A stretch of DNA of 64,000 nt from an uncultured Dehalococcoidia bacterium (GTDB lineage: Bacteria > Chloroflexota > Dehalococcoidia > Lucifugimonadales > Lucifugimonadaceae), in assembly GCA_958295935.1 (NCBI GenBank), contig OY282385.1, forward strand, positions 1,488,001 to 1,552,000. The letters run 5' to 3'. Shown here piece after piece: positions 8,209 through 17,023 of this stretch; the first letter of the stretch is position 1, and the number at the start of each line of letters is the position of its first letter. Under the pieces are notes generated by a model that was not told where the DNA came from, did no database searches, and was given only the letters and a program-made list of their open reading frames with translations. The position numbers and the translations under genes were made by a program.

Positions 8209-9102
8209 ATGGCTGAACTCGGTCGACTGCTTACCGCAATGGTGACTCCGTTCACCGAGGACGGAGAGGTGAACTACGCCAAGGCGCGCCGACTAGCTAG
8301 CGGACTGCTCGATTCCGGCAGCGACGGCCTTGTCATAGGCGGCACGACTGGCGAGGCGCCGTCGATGAACAACGAAGAGCGGCTGCGCCTGTTCGGGGAA
8401 GTGAAGGACGAGATAGGCGACAGGGGCGCAGTGGTCGCGGGCACAACCGACAACAACACCCGCGGCTCCATCCAACTCTCCGTCGAGGCAGAGAGAGTGG
8501 GCGTAGATGCCCTGTTGCTAACCGTTCCCGCCTATAACAAGCCCCCCCAGGAAGGACTATACCGCCACTTCCGAGCCATCGCAGAGAGCGTCTCCTTGCC
8601 AGGGCTGCTATACAACGTGCCCAGCCGCACCTCCCTCAACATGGAGGCCGCCACAACGCTAAAACTGGCCGAAATCGACAACATCATTGGCGTGAAAGAA
8701 GCGTCAAGTATGCCCGACCAGATCACCAACGTCATAGAAGGCTCCCCGGACGGGTTCCGAGTATGGAGCGGCAACGACAACGAAACCTTCTCGATCATGT
8801 GCACAGGTGGTTTTGGCGTGGTTAGCGTCGCTTCCAACGTCATCGGCCTGCAGATACAAAGGATGATGGGCTTGATCTTGGAAGGCGAGATAGAGAGCGC
8901 AGCGAGGGAGCACCGCAGGCTTTTGCCTATCTTCAACGCGCTTTTCTGGGTTACCAACCCCATCCCTATCAAGTACGCCGTCAATCGAGCAGGCTTCGAC
9001 GTGGGCGCTCCGCGTTTGCCGATGGTCCAACCCCCAAATGACTTCAAAGCGCGCTTTGATCCGATTATGGACCGTTACGACATCGATTTGCCCATAGCCT
9101 GA
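8209..9102 (+). CDS. dapA: 4-hydroxy-tetrahydrodipicolinate synthase
   Basis: 297 residues, normal length, (beta/alpha)8 barrel. Condenses pyruvate with aspartate semialdehyde, the step between the asd and dapB products. Key residues seen: GGTTGE (Thr46, Thr47), Tyr135 and Arg140 in LLYNVPSRTS, Schiff-base Lys163 in GVKEASS. ATG start preceded by GGAG nine bases upstream. The substitution pattern is typical of real DapA rather than N-acetylneuraminate lyase, and the dapB-asd-dapA context supports that. Confidence 0.94.
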   Translation: MAELGRLLTAMVTPFTEDGEVNYAKARRLASGLLDSGSDGLVIGGTTGEAPSMNNEERLRLFGEVKDEIGDRGAVVAGTTDNNTRGSIQLSVEAERVGVDALLLTVPAYNKPPQEGLYRHFRAIAESVSLPGLLYNVPSRTSLNMEAATTLKLAEIDNIIGVKEASSMPDQITNVIEGSPDGFRVWSGNDNETFSIMCTGGFGVVSVASNVIGLQIQRMMGLILEGEIESAAREHRRLLPIFNALFWVTNPIPIKYAVNRAGFDVGAPRLPMVQPPNDFKARFDPIMDRYDIDLPIA

Positions 9103-9631
9103 AATGGTAGCCGGTAAGTCCGTCCCTTCCCTCGTCCGGAGAGGAGGGGCAGAGCCATCCTCTGATCGCGCAGGGGAAGGGAACCACAGCTTTTTGTTAT
9201 CGCTCCTGCGTTTGCGCCGTGAAACCAATGGCTCACGAGGAACCCGTACATAAGGTCTTCGGTCTAACTTAGAACGCTTTACCGGATCATCCGGTTGGGA
9301 GTTTTTTCTTCAGCCTGTGGGTTATGCAGCACGTCTCGGAACACTGAGGCCTGCTCTTAAATGCCCAGATCCCTGTCCCGCCCCCCTGCTGACAGGTTGC
9401 GCGCCATCGCTCTACCCACTTCTCCCGCCCGTTGCGCTCAGGGTCCGCGTAGGCTCCTTCGTATCAGATATATGTGGTATGCCGCCTGAGCACGACGAAC
9501 GTCCTCCCCCTGGCAGGGTACCCCGCACCGGGAATCAAGACGATGCAAGATACACACAGCCTACGCCGTCCCTGTAGGAATCCCTCGTACTCTCACCCGC
9601 CATTCCGACGAAAGAGAGAATCCAAAGGGGA
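9103..9631. other. Gene-free stretch between dapA and the tRNA-Ser pair
   Basis: 529 bases without a credible gene. A hairpin ACCGGA-tca-TCCGGT at 9281-9295 followed by TTTTTT (9302-9307) may terminate dapA transcripts, though 180 nt downstream. Near 9600 is a fragment CCATTCCGACGAAAGAGAGAATCCA that looks like a decayed copy of a dispersed repeat. Confidence 0.55.
9281..9307 (+). terminator. Possible terminator downstream of dapA
   Basis: Six-base-pair hairpin (ACCGGA/TCCGGT, 3-nt loop) followed after six bases by a run of six T. The gap between stem and T-run weakens the call. Confidence 0.35.
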
Positions 9632-9723
<92 letters not shown>

Positions 9724-9768
9724 ACGCCGCCAACACAATAGCCTAGACCCCGCCCCGACTCTTCGAAA

Positions 9769-9858
9769 TGGCGGAGAGGGCGGGATTCGAACCCGCGATA
9801 CCCAAAAGGGTATACCGGTTTTCGAGACCGGCGCTTTCAACCGCTCAGCCACCTCTCC
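9769..9858 (-). tRNA. tRNA-Ser (anticodon CGA)
   Basis: Minus strand starts GGAGAGGTGGCTGAGCGG. Same acceptor and T-arm as its neighbour, anticodon stem CCGGT/ACCGG with loop CTCGAAA (anticodon CGA), a long variable arm pairing TACCC/GGGTA, discriminator G and encoded CCA (9769-9771). 90 nt. Forms a tandem pair with tRNA-Ser(GGA), which lies 45 nt downstream. Confidence 0.96.
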
Positions 9859-9960
9859 ACACAACTAAATTGTATCAAAGGCCCTCTACTTCACCTCCCG
9901 AAATTCCGCTATCTCTAGCCCAAGCGCCTTGATTATCGGGCGACCGCCCAACCTCTGTCT

Positions 9961-11628
9961 CTACCGCGCTGGAGCTGGGGAACCTTGGCGCAGTTCTCCA
10001 CCACCGAGAAGCGAGTGCTGATCGCCTTCACGGAGAGCGCGGGCAGCCGCCTCGATGAACCCCCGGAAGAGGGGATGCGGCCTGTCCGGCCTGGACTCGA
10101 ACTCAGGGTGAAACTGCGAGCCCACCATGAAGGGGTGTCCAACCACTTCGGCTATTTCCACAAGAGAACCGTCGGGCGCCACTCCGCTAGCCGTGAGCCC
10201 AGCCGCCTCGAACCTCGCCCGGAAGTCGTTGTTGTACTCGTAACGATGCCGGTGTCGTTCGACCACCAATTCCTTCTCATATGCTTTTCCCGCTAGCGAT
10301 CCCGACAAAAGAACGCAGGGGTACGTACCCAACCGCATCGTGCCGCCTGTAGCCAGCAACTTCTCCTGACCAGGCAAGCACGCGATTACCGGGTACGGAG
10401 TAAGAGGATTGAACTCCTGCGAGTTCGCCCCGATCAGCCCAAGCCTGCTGCGTGCGTACTCTATAACCATCACCTGCATACCTAGGCACAGCCCTAAGTA
10501 CGGCACCCTATTTTCCCGCGCATAGCGTGCCGTAGCGATCATCCCCTCGATGCCTCTCGGCCCAAACCCGCCAGGTACCAGAATGCCCGACGCACGCGCC
10601 AGAAGACTCTCCGGCCCTTCCTCCTCCACGGCCTCGGCAGATACCCAGTTGATCCGAACATCCCGCTTGTGATGTAAGCCTGCGTGGTAAAGCGCCTCCC
10701 GTACGGAAATGTAGGCGTCATGAAGCTCAACGTATTTGCCCACGACCGCAATCTCAAGATCCTCGCCAGGCGTCTTGTCAAGAGTCACGATGTTGCGCCA
10801 AGAGTCGAGTGCCGGAACCGCACGCGGTAGGTCTAACGCATCCTCGAGGATCGACCCCAGGCCCTCGTCTTCCAGAACCAGCGGCGCCTCGTACACAGAG
10901 TCCAGTGTTGGAAGACCGATCACGTTACTCGCAGGTACGTCACAGTGAAGCGATATCTTCTCCCGTACAGGCAAATCTACAGCGTAGTCCGCCCTACAGA
11001 GGATGACGTCAGGCTGTATGCCCATGCCGCGTAACATCTGGACGCTGTGCTGCGTGGGCTTTGTCTTAAGCTCGCCAGTCGATCCTAGGTATGGCAAAAG
11101 GGTGACGTGCACGTAGCAGGTGTTGGAACGACCCACCTCATTTCGCATCTGGCGGATGGCTTCCAGGAAAGGCTGCCCCTCGATGTCCCCCACCGTACCC
11201 CCGACCTCCGCCACGATGACCTCGGCGCCCGTATCCTCGGTAAGTGCGCCTATACGTTCCTTGATAGCGTTTGTAACGTGGGGAACCGCCTGAATGGTCC
11301 CGCCCAGATAGATGCCCCGGCGTTCGTTCGCGATGACCTCGCTGTAAATCTGGCCCGCGGTAACGTTGGATAGGCCGGTAAGGTTCGTATCTATGAAACG
11401 CTCATAGTGGCCGAGGTCCAAGTCGGTCTCGCTGCCGTCAACCGTTACGTAAACCTCGCCGTGCTGGTAAGGCGACATAGTGCCGGGGTCCACGTTCAGA
11501 TACGGATCCAGCTTGAGAAGCGAGATTTTGACGCCGCGACTCTTGAGCATACGGCCAATCGATGCAACGGCGATGCCCTTGCCCAGGGAACTGACGACGC
11601 CGCCGGTCACGAAGATGTACTTGGTCAC
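9961..11628 (-). CDS. pyrG: CTP synthase
   Basis: 555 residues from the GTG at 11628, which yields the canonical N-terminus VTKYIFVTGGVVSSLGKG; a longer frame to 11772 adds 48 residues with no family match. Converts UTP to CTP with glutamine and ATP. The N-terminal synthetase domain (1-~270) has the P-loop-like GVVSSLGKGI, SLLKLDPYLNVDPGTMSP and HYERF motifs. The C-terminal class I glutaminase (~290-540) has LVPGGFGPRGIEG, the nucleophile Cys in YLGLCLGMQ and the His/Glu pair in FHPEFESRP. A short Ser/Gly/Pro tail extends it by about 15 residues. Lies downstream of divergent gatC with a 550-base gap. Confidence 0.96.
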   Translation of the reverse strand: MTKYIFVTGGVVSSLGKGIAVASIGRMLKSRGVKISLLKLDPYLNVDPGTMSPYQHGEVYVTVDGSETDLDLGHYERFIDTNLTGLSNVTAGQIYSEVIANERRGIYLGGTIQAVPHVTNAIKERIGALTEDTGAEVIVAEVGGTVGDIEGQPFLEAIRQMRNEVGRSNTCYVHVTLLPYLGSTGELKTKPTQHSVQMLRGMGIQPDVILCRADYAVDLPVREKISLHCDVPASNVIGLPTLDSVYEAPLVLEDEGLGSILEDALDLPRAVPALDSWRNIVTLDKTPGEDLEIAVVGKYVELHDAYISVREALYHAGLHHKRDVRINWVSAEAVEEEGPESLLARASGILVPGGFGPRGIEGMIATARYARENRVPYLGLCLGMQVMVIEYARSRLGLIGANSQEFNPLTPYPVIACLPGQEKLLATGGTMRLGTYPCVLLSGSLAGKAYEKELVVERHRHRYEYNNDFRARFEAAGLTASGVAPDGSLVEIAEVVGHPFMVGSQFHPEFESRPDRPHPLFRGFIEAAARALREGDQHSLLGGGELRQGSPAPAR

Positions 11629-12179
11629 GCCGAATACTCTCTGAGAATGACCCTGCAAACTGACGTCTTCTCCCGCATGGGAAACGGTAGATAAAGGAGA
11701 AAGGCGCCAATCCCTGAGAGCAAAGCTGGCGGGAATTTCCCCATCCTCCGAGCGACGTGCCCTCTGCTCCAACTAAGGCGGCCAACGTGATCAATACACC
11801 GGAACGGAGAAACCTCGGGCACGACGACAAGGTCGCAAACCCGCGCACACTTGCCGCTTTGGATCGAAAGTAGGGAGGGCCAAGCCCTCCGTACAGAACG
11901 GAAATTGCTGCGGTCGCGTGGTACTGATGGCTGCTTGGGGTAGATAGCGGTGCGTCTCCGGTTTCAGCTTCGGCCCCGTCGGTCTCCCGGGGCGAAACAA
12001 ACCCGCATGAGATTCTAGGGAGCATGATTTCGTAGTGTCAAACTAAACTGTCGAGGCGGGGAACGCGATGCTAGCCGCTGCCAGGTCAAAAGCCAGTTTG
12101 TTAAACTCAGCTACCGTCGGTCCCAGAAAACAGAGACTGCTTCTCTGTCCCCTCAACTCACCTGATCACCAGTCCCTAT
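11629..12179. other. Divergent intergenic region between pyrG and gatC
   Basis: 551 bases without a supported gene. It contains GGAGGGC-caa-GCCCTCC at 11874-11890 (7-bp stem) and ACAGAGA-ctgct-TCTCTGT at 12130-12148, the latter 32 bases before gatC. Both could be repeat or leader hairpins. No clear promoter was seen. Confidence 0.5.
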
Positions 12180-12470
12180 ATGCAACCGCTCTCCGCAGAA
12201 GACGTGCGCCACATAGCCCTGCTCACCCGTCTTGAGTTGTCAGACTCCGAAGTGGAGGAAATGCGCGCGCAACTCACCAACATACTCGAACATTTCCAAT
12301 CCCTGGCGGAAGTTCACACCACCGGAGTCGAGCCAACGGGCCACTCCACCAACGCACACACGGTGACCAGAGTAGATCGGCCAAGCGATTCACTCCTTCG
12401 GGAACAGGTCACCTCCAACGCTCCAAACCACGACGGCGAGTTCCTCCGCGTCAAGCCTATTCTGGAGTAG
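12180..12470 (+). CDS. gatC: Asp-tRNA(Asn)/Glu-tRNA(Gln) amidotransferase subunit C
   Basis: 96 residues, usual GatC size. Starts MQPLSAEDVRHIALLTRLELSDSEVEEM, the conserved helical start of the family, and ends with the LRVKPILE motif matching the typical V-P-x-V/I-L/I-E end. GatC wraps around GatA and stabilises the GatCAB complex, which amidates mischarged Asp-tRNA(Asn) and Glu-tRNA(Gln). gatA follows 10 nt later; gatB is not in the window. Confidence 0.93.
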   Translation: MQPLSAEDVRHIALLTRLELSDSEVEEMRAQLTNILEHFQSLAEVHTTGVEPTGHSTNAHTVTRVDRPSDSLLREQVTSNAPNHDGEFLRVKPILE

Positions 12471-12480
12471 AGGTCGCGCA

Positions 12481-13977
12481 GTGGCCATACGCAGCGGCGG
12501 CTCTGCCCAACCCATGCTCTTACCGGCGCATGAGGCGCGCCGTCTCCTAGCCTCGAAAAACATCTCGTCGGTAGAACTTACCCGCCTCGCGCTCGAACGA
12601 ATTGAGAAACTCGAACCCAAGATTCACGCCTTCCTCACCGTAACTCCGGAGCTGGCGCTCGAACAAGCGGAAGAGGCTGACAAACGACTGAATGGCAACG
12701 GGCCGCATCCCTGCGCACTAACCGGCATACCGGTCATGGTGAAGGACAACATGTCCACTGCCGGCGTAGCCACTACGGCCGGCTCCAGAATACTGGAGGG
12801 ATATGTCCCGCCTTACGACGCCACGGTCGTGGAATTGCTGAGATCCGCCGGCGCGATCATCGTAGGCAAAGGCAACCTCGACGAGTTCGCGATGGGGTCC
12901 TCCAACGAGAATTCCGCCTTCGCTCCGGTACGCAACCCTTGGGATACGAGCCGAGTGCCCGGAGGAAGCAGCGGCGGCGCAGCAGCGGCAGTCGCCGCGG
13001 GAGAGTGCTTCATCGCTCTTGGATCCGACACCGGCGGCAGTATCCGCCAACCCGCAGCGCTATGCGGAGTCGTCGGAATGAAACCCACCTACGGCCTCGT
13101 CAGCAGGTACGGGCTTATAGCCTTCGCCAGTTCGCTCGACCAGATCGGCCCTCTTGGAAGGGACGTGCTCGACTGCGCCCACACCCTCAACGTCATCGCA
13201 CGGAGAGACCCGCGAGATTCAACCTCAGTTCAGGGGCCGGAAGACGATTACACCAAAGGCATCGACGCAGGCGTAAGGGGAATGCGTCTGGCCGTCCCAC
13301 GAGAATACCTGGCGGAGGGTATTGAACCCGGCGTGCGGAGTGCATTCGAGAAAGCAGTGGGAAAACTCGAATCGCTGGGATCTCGCATTGAGGAAATCTC
13401 CCTGCCGCTCACTGGTCATGCCCTGGCCGTCTACTACATCATCGCACCGTCTGAGGCATCAGCGAACCTGGCAAGGTACGACGGATTCAAGTACGGGCTT
13501 TCAACAGCGGACGCGGCCAATTCATGGGAAGTCATGGACCAGACCAGAGGCCGGGGCTTTGGCCCTGAAGTGAAGCGGCGCATCCTGCTAGGCGCCTACG
13601 CTCTGTCCGCGGGATACTATGACGCTTACTACAAGAAGGCACAGCAGGTGCGTACACTGATCAGGCGAGAGTTCCAGCAGGCCTTTGAACGCTGCGACGC
13701 CCTGATAACTCCAACGTCGCCTACAGTTGCGTTCAAATTGGGGTCTCGTACCGATGACCCTATGTCGATGTACCTGAGCGACGTGTGCACCATACCGGCC
13801 AACATTGCCGGGCTGCCAGGCGTATCCGTGCCGGCAGGGTTCTCCGGCCATCTGCCTGTCGGCCTTCAGATCCTCGGACCGCCATTCGGAGACGCCGCGA
13901 TCCTGCGCACCGCATACGCGTACGAGCAGGCGACTGAATGGCGCCTCATGCACCCAAAATCTGATCTCATCCAATGA
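12481..13977 (+). CDS. gatA: Asp-tRNA(Asn)/Glu-tRNA(Gln) amidotransferase subunit A
   Basis: 498 residues, GTG start. Glutaminase subunit of GatCAB with the amidase-signature Ser-cisSer-Lys triad: Lys88 (MVKDN), Ser163 (PGGSSGG) and Ser187 (GSDTGGSIRQP). The GatA-specific stretches TAGSRILEGY, ALGSDTGGSIRQPAALCGVVG and MKPTYGLVSRYGLIAFASSLDQIGP are all present, which separates it from the second amidase at 17024. Directly follows gatC. Its stop overlaps the ATG of the next gene (ATGA). Confidence 0.96.
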   Translation: MAIRSGGSAQPMLLPAHEARRLLASKNISSVELTRLALERIEKLEPKIHAFLTVTPELALEQAEEADKRLNGNGPHPCALTGIPVMVKDNMSTAGVATTAGSRILEGYVPPYDATVVELLRSAGAIIVGKGNLDEFAMGSSNENSAFAPVRNPWDTSRVPGGSSGGAAAAVAAGECFIALGSDTGGSIRQPAALCGVVGMKPTYGLVSRYGLIAFASSLDQIGPLGRDVLDCAHTLNVIARRDPRDSTSVQGPEDDYTKGIDAGVRGMRLAVPREYLAEGIEPGVRSAFEKAVGKLESLGSRIEEISLPLTGHALAVYYIIAPSEASANLARYDGFKYGLSTADAANSWEVMDQTRGRGFGPEVKRRILLGAYALSAGYYDAYYKKAQQVRTLIRREFQQAFERCDALITPTSPTVAFKLGSRTDDPMSMYLSDVCTIPANIAGLPGVSVPAGFSGHLPVGLQILGPPFGDAAILRTAYAYEQATEWRLMHPKSDLIQ

Positions 13978-14453
13978 CGACTACGACAACTTGGCCGCCC
14001 CTACGGCCCCTGCGCTACACTCTCACGCTGGCCCTCACGCTGGCGGTCATCGCAGTCGCATGTAGCGGCGAGGCGGCGCACCCCTCTGATGTATGCGAAC
14101 TGGTCAGCGCTTACGCCCAGACCGGCCAGATCCAATTGCCGCCGGACGGCCCCCCTTCTTTCCCATACATCTTCCAGGGCGGCTTCACCATCGATGGAGA
14201 AAGCGGGCCGGCCGGCCTGACGATGTACGCTCGCATAGGCCGCGCAAAGTCACCCCTCATAGACACCGGAACAGGCGCCTACAGGAACATAATCATCGGC
14301 CCGCTCAGCGAAGAAGATCTGGACGCAGAAGTGGAGTTCTACTTGGGGACCCCTGAACAGAGCGGCGTGAAGGCGGATCAAGTGTTCCGTTTCGAGCCCG
14401 TCAGCGGGCCAAAGACCTTCGAATGCGAACTCTCCTTCCCCAGGCTGCCATAG
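13974..14453 (+). CDS. Small lipoprotein of unknown function
   Basis: 159 residues. Its ATG overlaps the gatA stop by 4 nt, indicating translational coupling. N-terminus: Thr-rich start, hydrophobic segment about 16-30 and lipobox VIAVACSG, so the mature protein is probably Cys-acylated at the outer face of the membrane. The remainder has a beta-rich pattern (GGFTIDGESGPAGLTMYARIG) and one further Cys pair candidate (SDVCEL, TFECEL). No family recognised. The link to gatA is probably positional only. Confidence 0.7.
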   Translation: MTTTTTWPPLRPLRYTLTLALTLAVIAVACSGEAAHPSDVCELVSAYAQTGQIQLPPDGPPSFPYIFQGGFTIDGESGPAGLTMYARIGRAKSPLIDTGTGAYRNIIIGPLSEEDLDAEVEFYLGTPEQSGVKADQVFRFEPVSGPKTFECELSFPRLP

Positions 14454-14466
14454 AAGCTGGACTGGA

Positions 14467-15009
14467 ATGACCATCAGAAAGCTGGGCGCGGAACAGCCGA
14501 AAGTGCATGAATCCGCCTTCGTCAGTGAAGCCGCGTACTTGGTGGGAAACGTTGAGGTAGGGCCGAGGTCGTCCATCTGGCCCGGCACCGTAATCAGGGC
14601 GGACAACGGCAAGATCGCCATCGGAGCCGGGACGAACGTTCAGGACAACTCCGTATTGCACGCCGACGCCGACGCCGTAATTGGAGACGACGTAACGATC
14701 GGCCACGGGGTGGTGTGCCATGCCCGGCGCATCGGGGACGGCGCGCTGATAGGCAATGGAGCAGTACTGAACGACGGCGTCGAGGTGGGCGCAGGTTCAC
14801 TGATAGCCGCGGGCGCCGTACTTACGGAAAATACCGTCATCCCTGATGGAACGCTGGTACGCGGTGTCCCAGGCAAGCCCATGGGGCCGGTCAGGGAACG
14901 TCACCGCCAGCTCATGCTCAGGGCAGCCGCTTCATACGTCAAGCGAATCGCTCGCTACAATTCTGAACCAGGATTGCGCGCCGACCTCCCTGGACCTGAC
15001 GACGCCTGA
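14467..15009 (+). CDS. Gamma-carbonic-anhydrase-like hexapeptide protein
   Basis: 180 residues forming a left-handed beta-helix of hexapeptide repeats (VGNVEVGPRSSIWPGTVIRADNGKIAIGAGTNVQDN). The three metal-binding His of the Cam/YrdA family are present: VLHADAD and GHGVVCH with the characteristic HxxxxH spacing. Ends with a C-terminal helix (ERHRQLMLRAAASYVKRIARYN) that packs along the trimer. Likely a trimeric metal enzyme or CO2/bicarbonate-handling protein; many members have no proven activity. 13 nt after the lipoprotein gene and same strand, convergent with argS. Confidence 0.88.
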   Translation: MTIRKLGAEQPKVHESAFVSEAAYLVGNVEVGPRSSIWPGTVIRADNGKIAIGAGTNVQDNSVLHADADAVIGDDVTIGHGVVCHARRIGDGALIGNGAVLNDGVEVGAGSLIAAGAVLTENTVIPDGTLVRGVPGKPMGPVRERHRQLMLRAAASYVKRIARYNSEPGLRADLPGPDDA

Positions 15010-15017
15010 TCCGGTAT

Positions 15018-16691
15018 TCACATTCGCTCGGGGATGGTCATCCCCATGATGACCAGAGTGCGGGCAAGAGCCACCCGCGCAGCGTCCACAAGCAGGAGCC
15101 GGGCTTGCGAAACGGGCAGGTCGCCGGGATCGTTCGACACAACCCTGCACTCTTCATAGAACCGTTGCAATGACTTGGCGAGGTCATAAGCGTAGTGCGG
15201 CAGATGATGAGGCTCTAGTCGGGTCGCTGCATGGTGGACGATATCTGGCAGCCGGATGATGGTCTTTATCAGCTCCATCTCCATGGGGTGACGCAGATTA
15301 GAGACGTCCCCTGCCGCATAGTCCAGATCGCGACGGGCCGCCTCGCGCTGAATAGATCGGATGCGGGCATGGGCATACTGTACGTAGTAAACCGGATTGT
15401 CTGCTGACTGCCGCCGCGCCAGATCAAGATCGAACTCCATCTGGGAATCCGGGGACCGACTCAGGAAAATGTAACGGCATGCGTCGGCCCCTACCTCATC
15501 CAGCAACTCCCGCACCGTTAGTATCACGCCCTTCCTCTTGCTGAAACGAACGGCTCGATCCCCCTCCTTGAAGCTGACAATCTGATTGATGATCACCACA
15601 AGGTCGTCCGGTTCCCTCCCCAGCGCCCTCGCCACCGCCTTCATACGGCCCACGTGGCCATGGTGATCGGCCCCCCACACATTGATCACCCGGTCGAATT
15701 CGCGCACCAGAAATTTATCGTAGTGGTAGGCAAAGTCCGTGCCGAAGTAAGTAGGCCCTCCCTTGTCACTGCGGATCAGTACGTTGTCCTTCTCCTCTCC
15801 AAGCCTGGTTGAAAGAAACCACCTGGCTCCCTCGCGGTCAGCAAGGTAACCTCGCGCTTCCAAAAACTTGATGGCCCGGTCGAACTGGCCATCCTCGATA
15901 AGCGACTTCTCACTGAACCAGCGGTCATAACGCACCCCCAGCTCGTCTAGGTCGTCGCGGATAAGCTCGAGGGTGGATTCCAACGCCGCCGGCGCCAGCG
16001 CCGCTATCACCTCCGCTTTTGGGCGTGATAGCAGAGCATCGCCGTGACGGGCGTACAGCCTTTCCGCCAGGTCCACCAAGTACTCTCCCGGATATGCCGG
16101 GTCGGGCAAGGGTTCGTCGTGTCCTGCGGCCTGCATCACGCGGGCATACAACGTGTCGTTGAACACCTGCATCTGGTTTCCCGCATCGTTTACGTAATAC
16201 TCCCGCTGCACCTCATACCCGGCGGCCTCGAGAAGATTGGCGAGCCCGCTCCCGATCACAGCGCCGCGAGTATGCCCAACGTGCAGCGGCCCGGTGGGAT
16301 TCACACTCACGAACTCGACCTGCACCCGTTGACCTGCGCCCGTGTCCACGTTGCCAAACTCTTCGCCAGCGGAGAGTATCGTGGCAACCTGGCCGCGGAG
16401 AAAGTCGTCGGACAACTCCAGGTTGATAAAACCGGGCGCAGCCACCCAGACCCGCTTCAGGAGGTCGTTATCAGGAATAGCCTCGGCTATCATCTCTCCG
16501 ATCTTCATCGGAGACATGCGCATGGCGCGCGCCAATCGCAGCGGCAGGCTGGTGCTGAAGTCACCATGCTCGGCCAACTGGGGTTTCTCGATATTGACCG
16601 CAGCATCCCCGGAGGGGGGCAGAGACCCCGACTCTTGGGCCGCAGCCAAGGCGCTCGATACCAGTTCGGAAAGGGTTTCCGCAGTTCGCAT
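15018..16691 (-). CDS. argS: Arginyl-tRNA synthetase
   Basis: 557 residues from ATG 16691 (MRTAETLSEL); an in-frame GTG at 16739 would add 16 residues with poor SD and low similarity, so it is not preferred, but the start is not certain. Class I synthetase: N-terminal additional domain (~1-100, with EHGDFSTSLPLRLAR), signature VNPTGPLHVGHTRGAVIGS (HIGH variant HVGH), DHHGHVGRMKAVARALG, KMSKS-region equivalent VRFSKRKGVILTVRELLDEVG, and the C-terminal DALR anticodon-binding domain ending LLLVDAARVALARTLVIMGMTIPERM. Convergent with the preceding gene and divergent from the AtzG-like gene at 16766. Confidence 0.96.
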   Translation of the reverse strand: MRTAETLSELVSSALAAAQESGSLPPSGDAAVNIEKPQLAEHGDFSTSLPLRLARAMRMSPMKIGEMIAEAIPDNDLLKRVWVAAPGFINLELSDDFLRGQVATILSAGEEFGNVDTGAGQRVQVEFVSVNPTGPLHVGHTRGAVIGSGLANLLEAAGYEVQREYYVNDAGNQMQVFNDTLYARVMQAAGHDEPLPDPAYPGEYLVDLAERLYARHGDALLSRPKAEVIAALAPAALESTLELIRDDLDELGVRYDRWFSEKSLIEDGQFDRAIKFLEARGYLADREGARWFLSTRLGEEKDNVLIRSDKGGPTYFGTDFAYHYDKFLVREFDRVINVWGADHHGHVGRMKAVARALGREPDDLVVIINQIVSFKEGDRAVRFSKRKGVILTVRELLDEVGADACRYIFLSRSPDSQMEFDLDLARRQSADNPVYYVQYAHARIRSIQREAARRDLDYAAGDVSNLRHPMEMELIKTIIRLPDIVHHAATRLEPHHLPHYAYDLAKSLQRFYEECRVVSNDPGDLPVSQARLLLVDAARVALARTLVIMGMTIPERM

Positions 16692-16765
16692 CAAGGCAGG
16701 GATGCTAGCACAACGCTGCCCCGCTCCCGCTATACTCACCTAACGGCGAATCAGCACGATTCAAC

Positions 16766-17020
16766 ATGGCGCGGCCAGAGAACGAGGATCTGGAATTGCC
16801 GGACGAGATATCCATTGACAATACGCCGGGGGAATCCCCGGAGTCATATGCAGCGACAGCGGCGCTGGCTGGACTGCACGTCAGCGCGGAACACGCCGCT
16901 AACGTCGCAGAGCGCATAGCAGCGCGCCGTCAGGCGGAAGCCGCAGTGCGGGACATAGACACTTCGCAATGTGAACCAGCCAACGCGTTCAGACCCCGCA
17001 GAACTGAACGGTCGTATTGA
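16766..17020 (+). CDS. AtzG-like small protein, probable partner of the adjacent amidase
   Basis: 84 residues. Acidic N-terminus, then a short helical region (SYAATAALAGLHVSAEHAANVAERIAA-type) and the ending DTSQCEPANAFRPRR. AtzG/DUF4089 proteins are GatC-like small subunits that bind the amidase AtzE, and typically have the same layout: YxxAxAxxLGL, AxRVAxH, and a final EPAxxFRP. The match is from memory of the family pattern, not a search. The amidase gene starts 3 nt after the stop and has no good SD of its own, consistent with translational coupling of two subunits of one complex. Confidence 0.65.
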   Translation: MARPENEDLELPDEISIDNTPGESPESYAATAALAGLHVSAEHAANVAERIAARRQAEAAVRDIDTSQCEPANAFRPRRTERSY

Positions 17021-17023
17021 CCC

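Noticed and set aside
9281-9307. Considered as a riboswitch or tRNA-proximal leader
   Set aside because: A 6-bp hairpin with a T-run fits a weak terminator; no conserved riboswitch core could be recognised.
16044-16919. 291-codon plus-strand frame over argS
   Set aside because: Lies antisense to argS motifs HVGH and VRFSKRKG and overlaps the AtzG-like gene in another frame; no homology.
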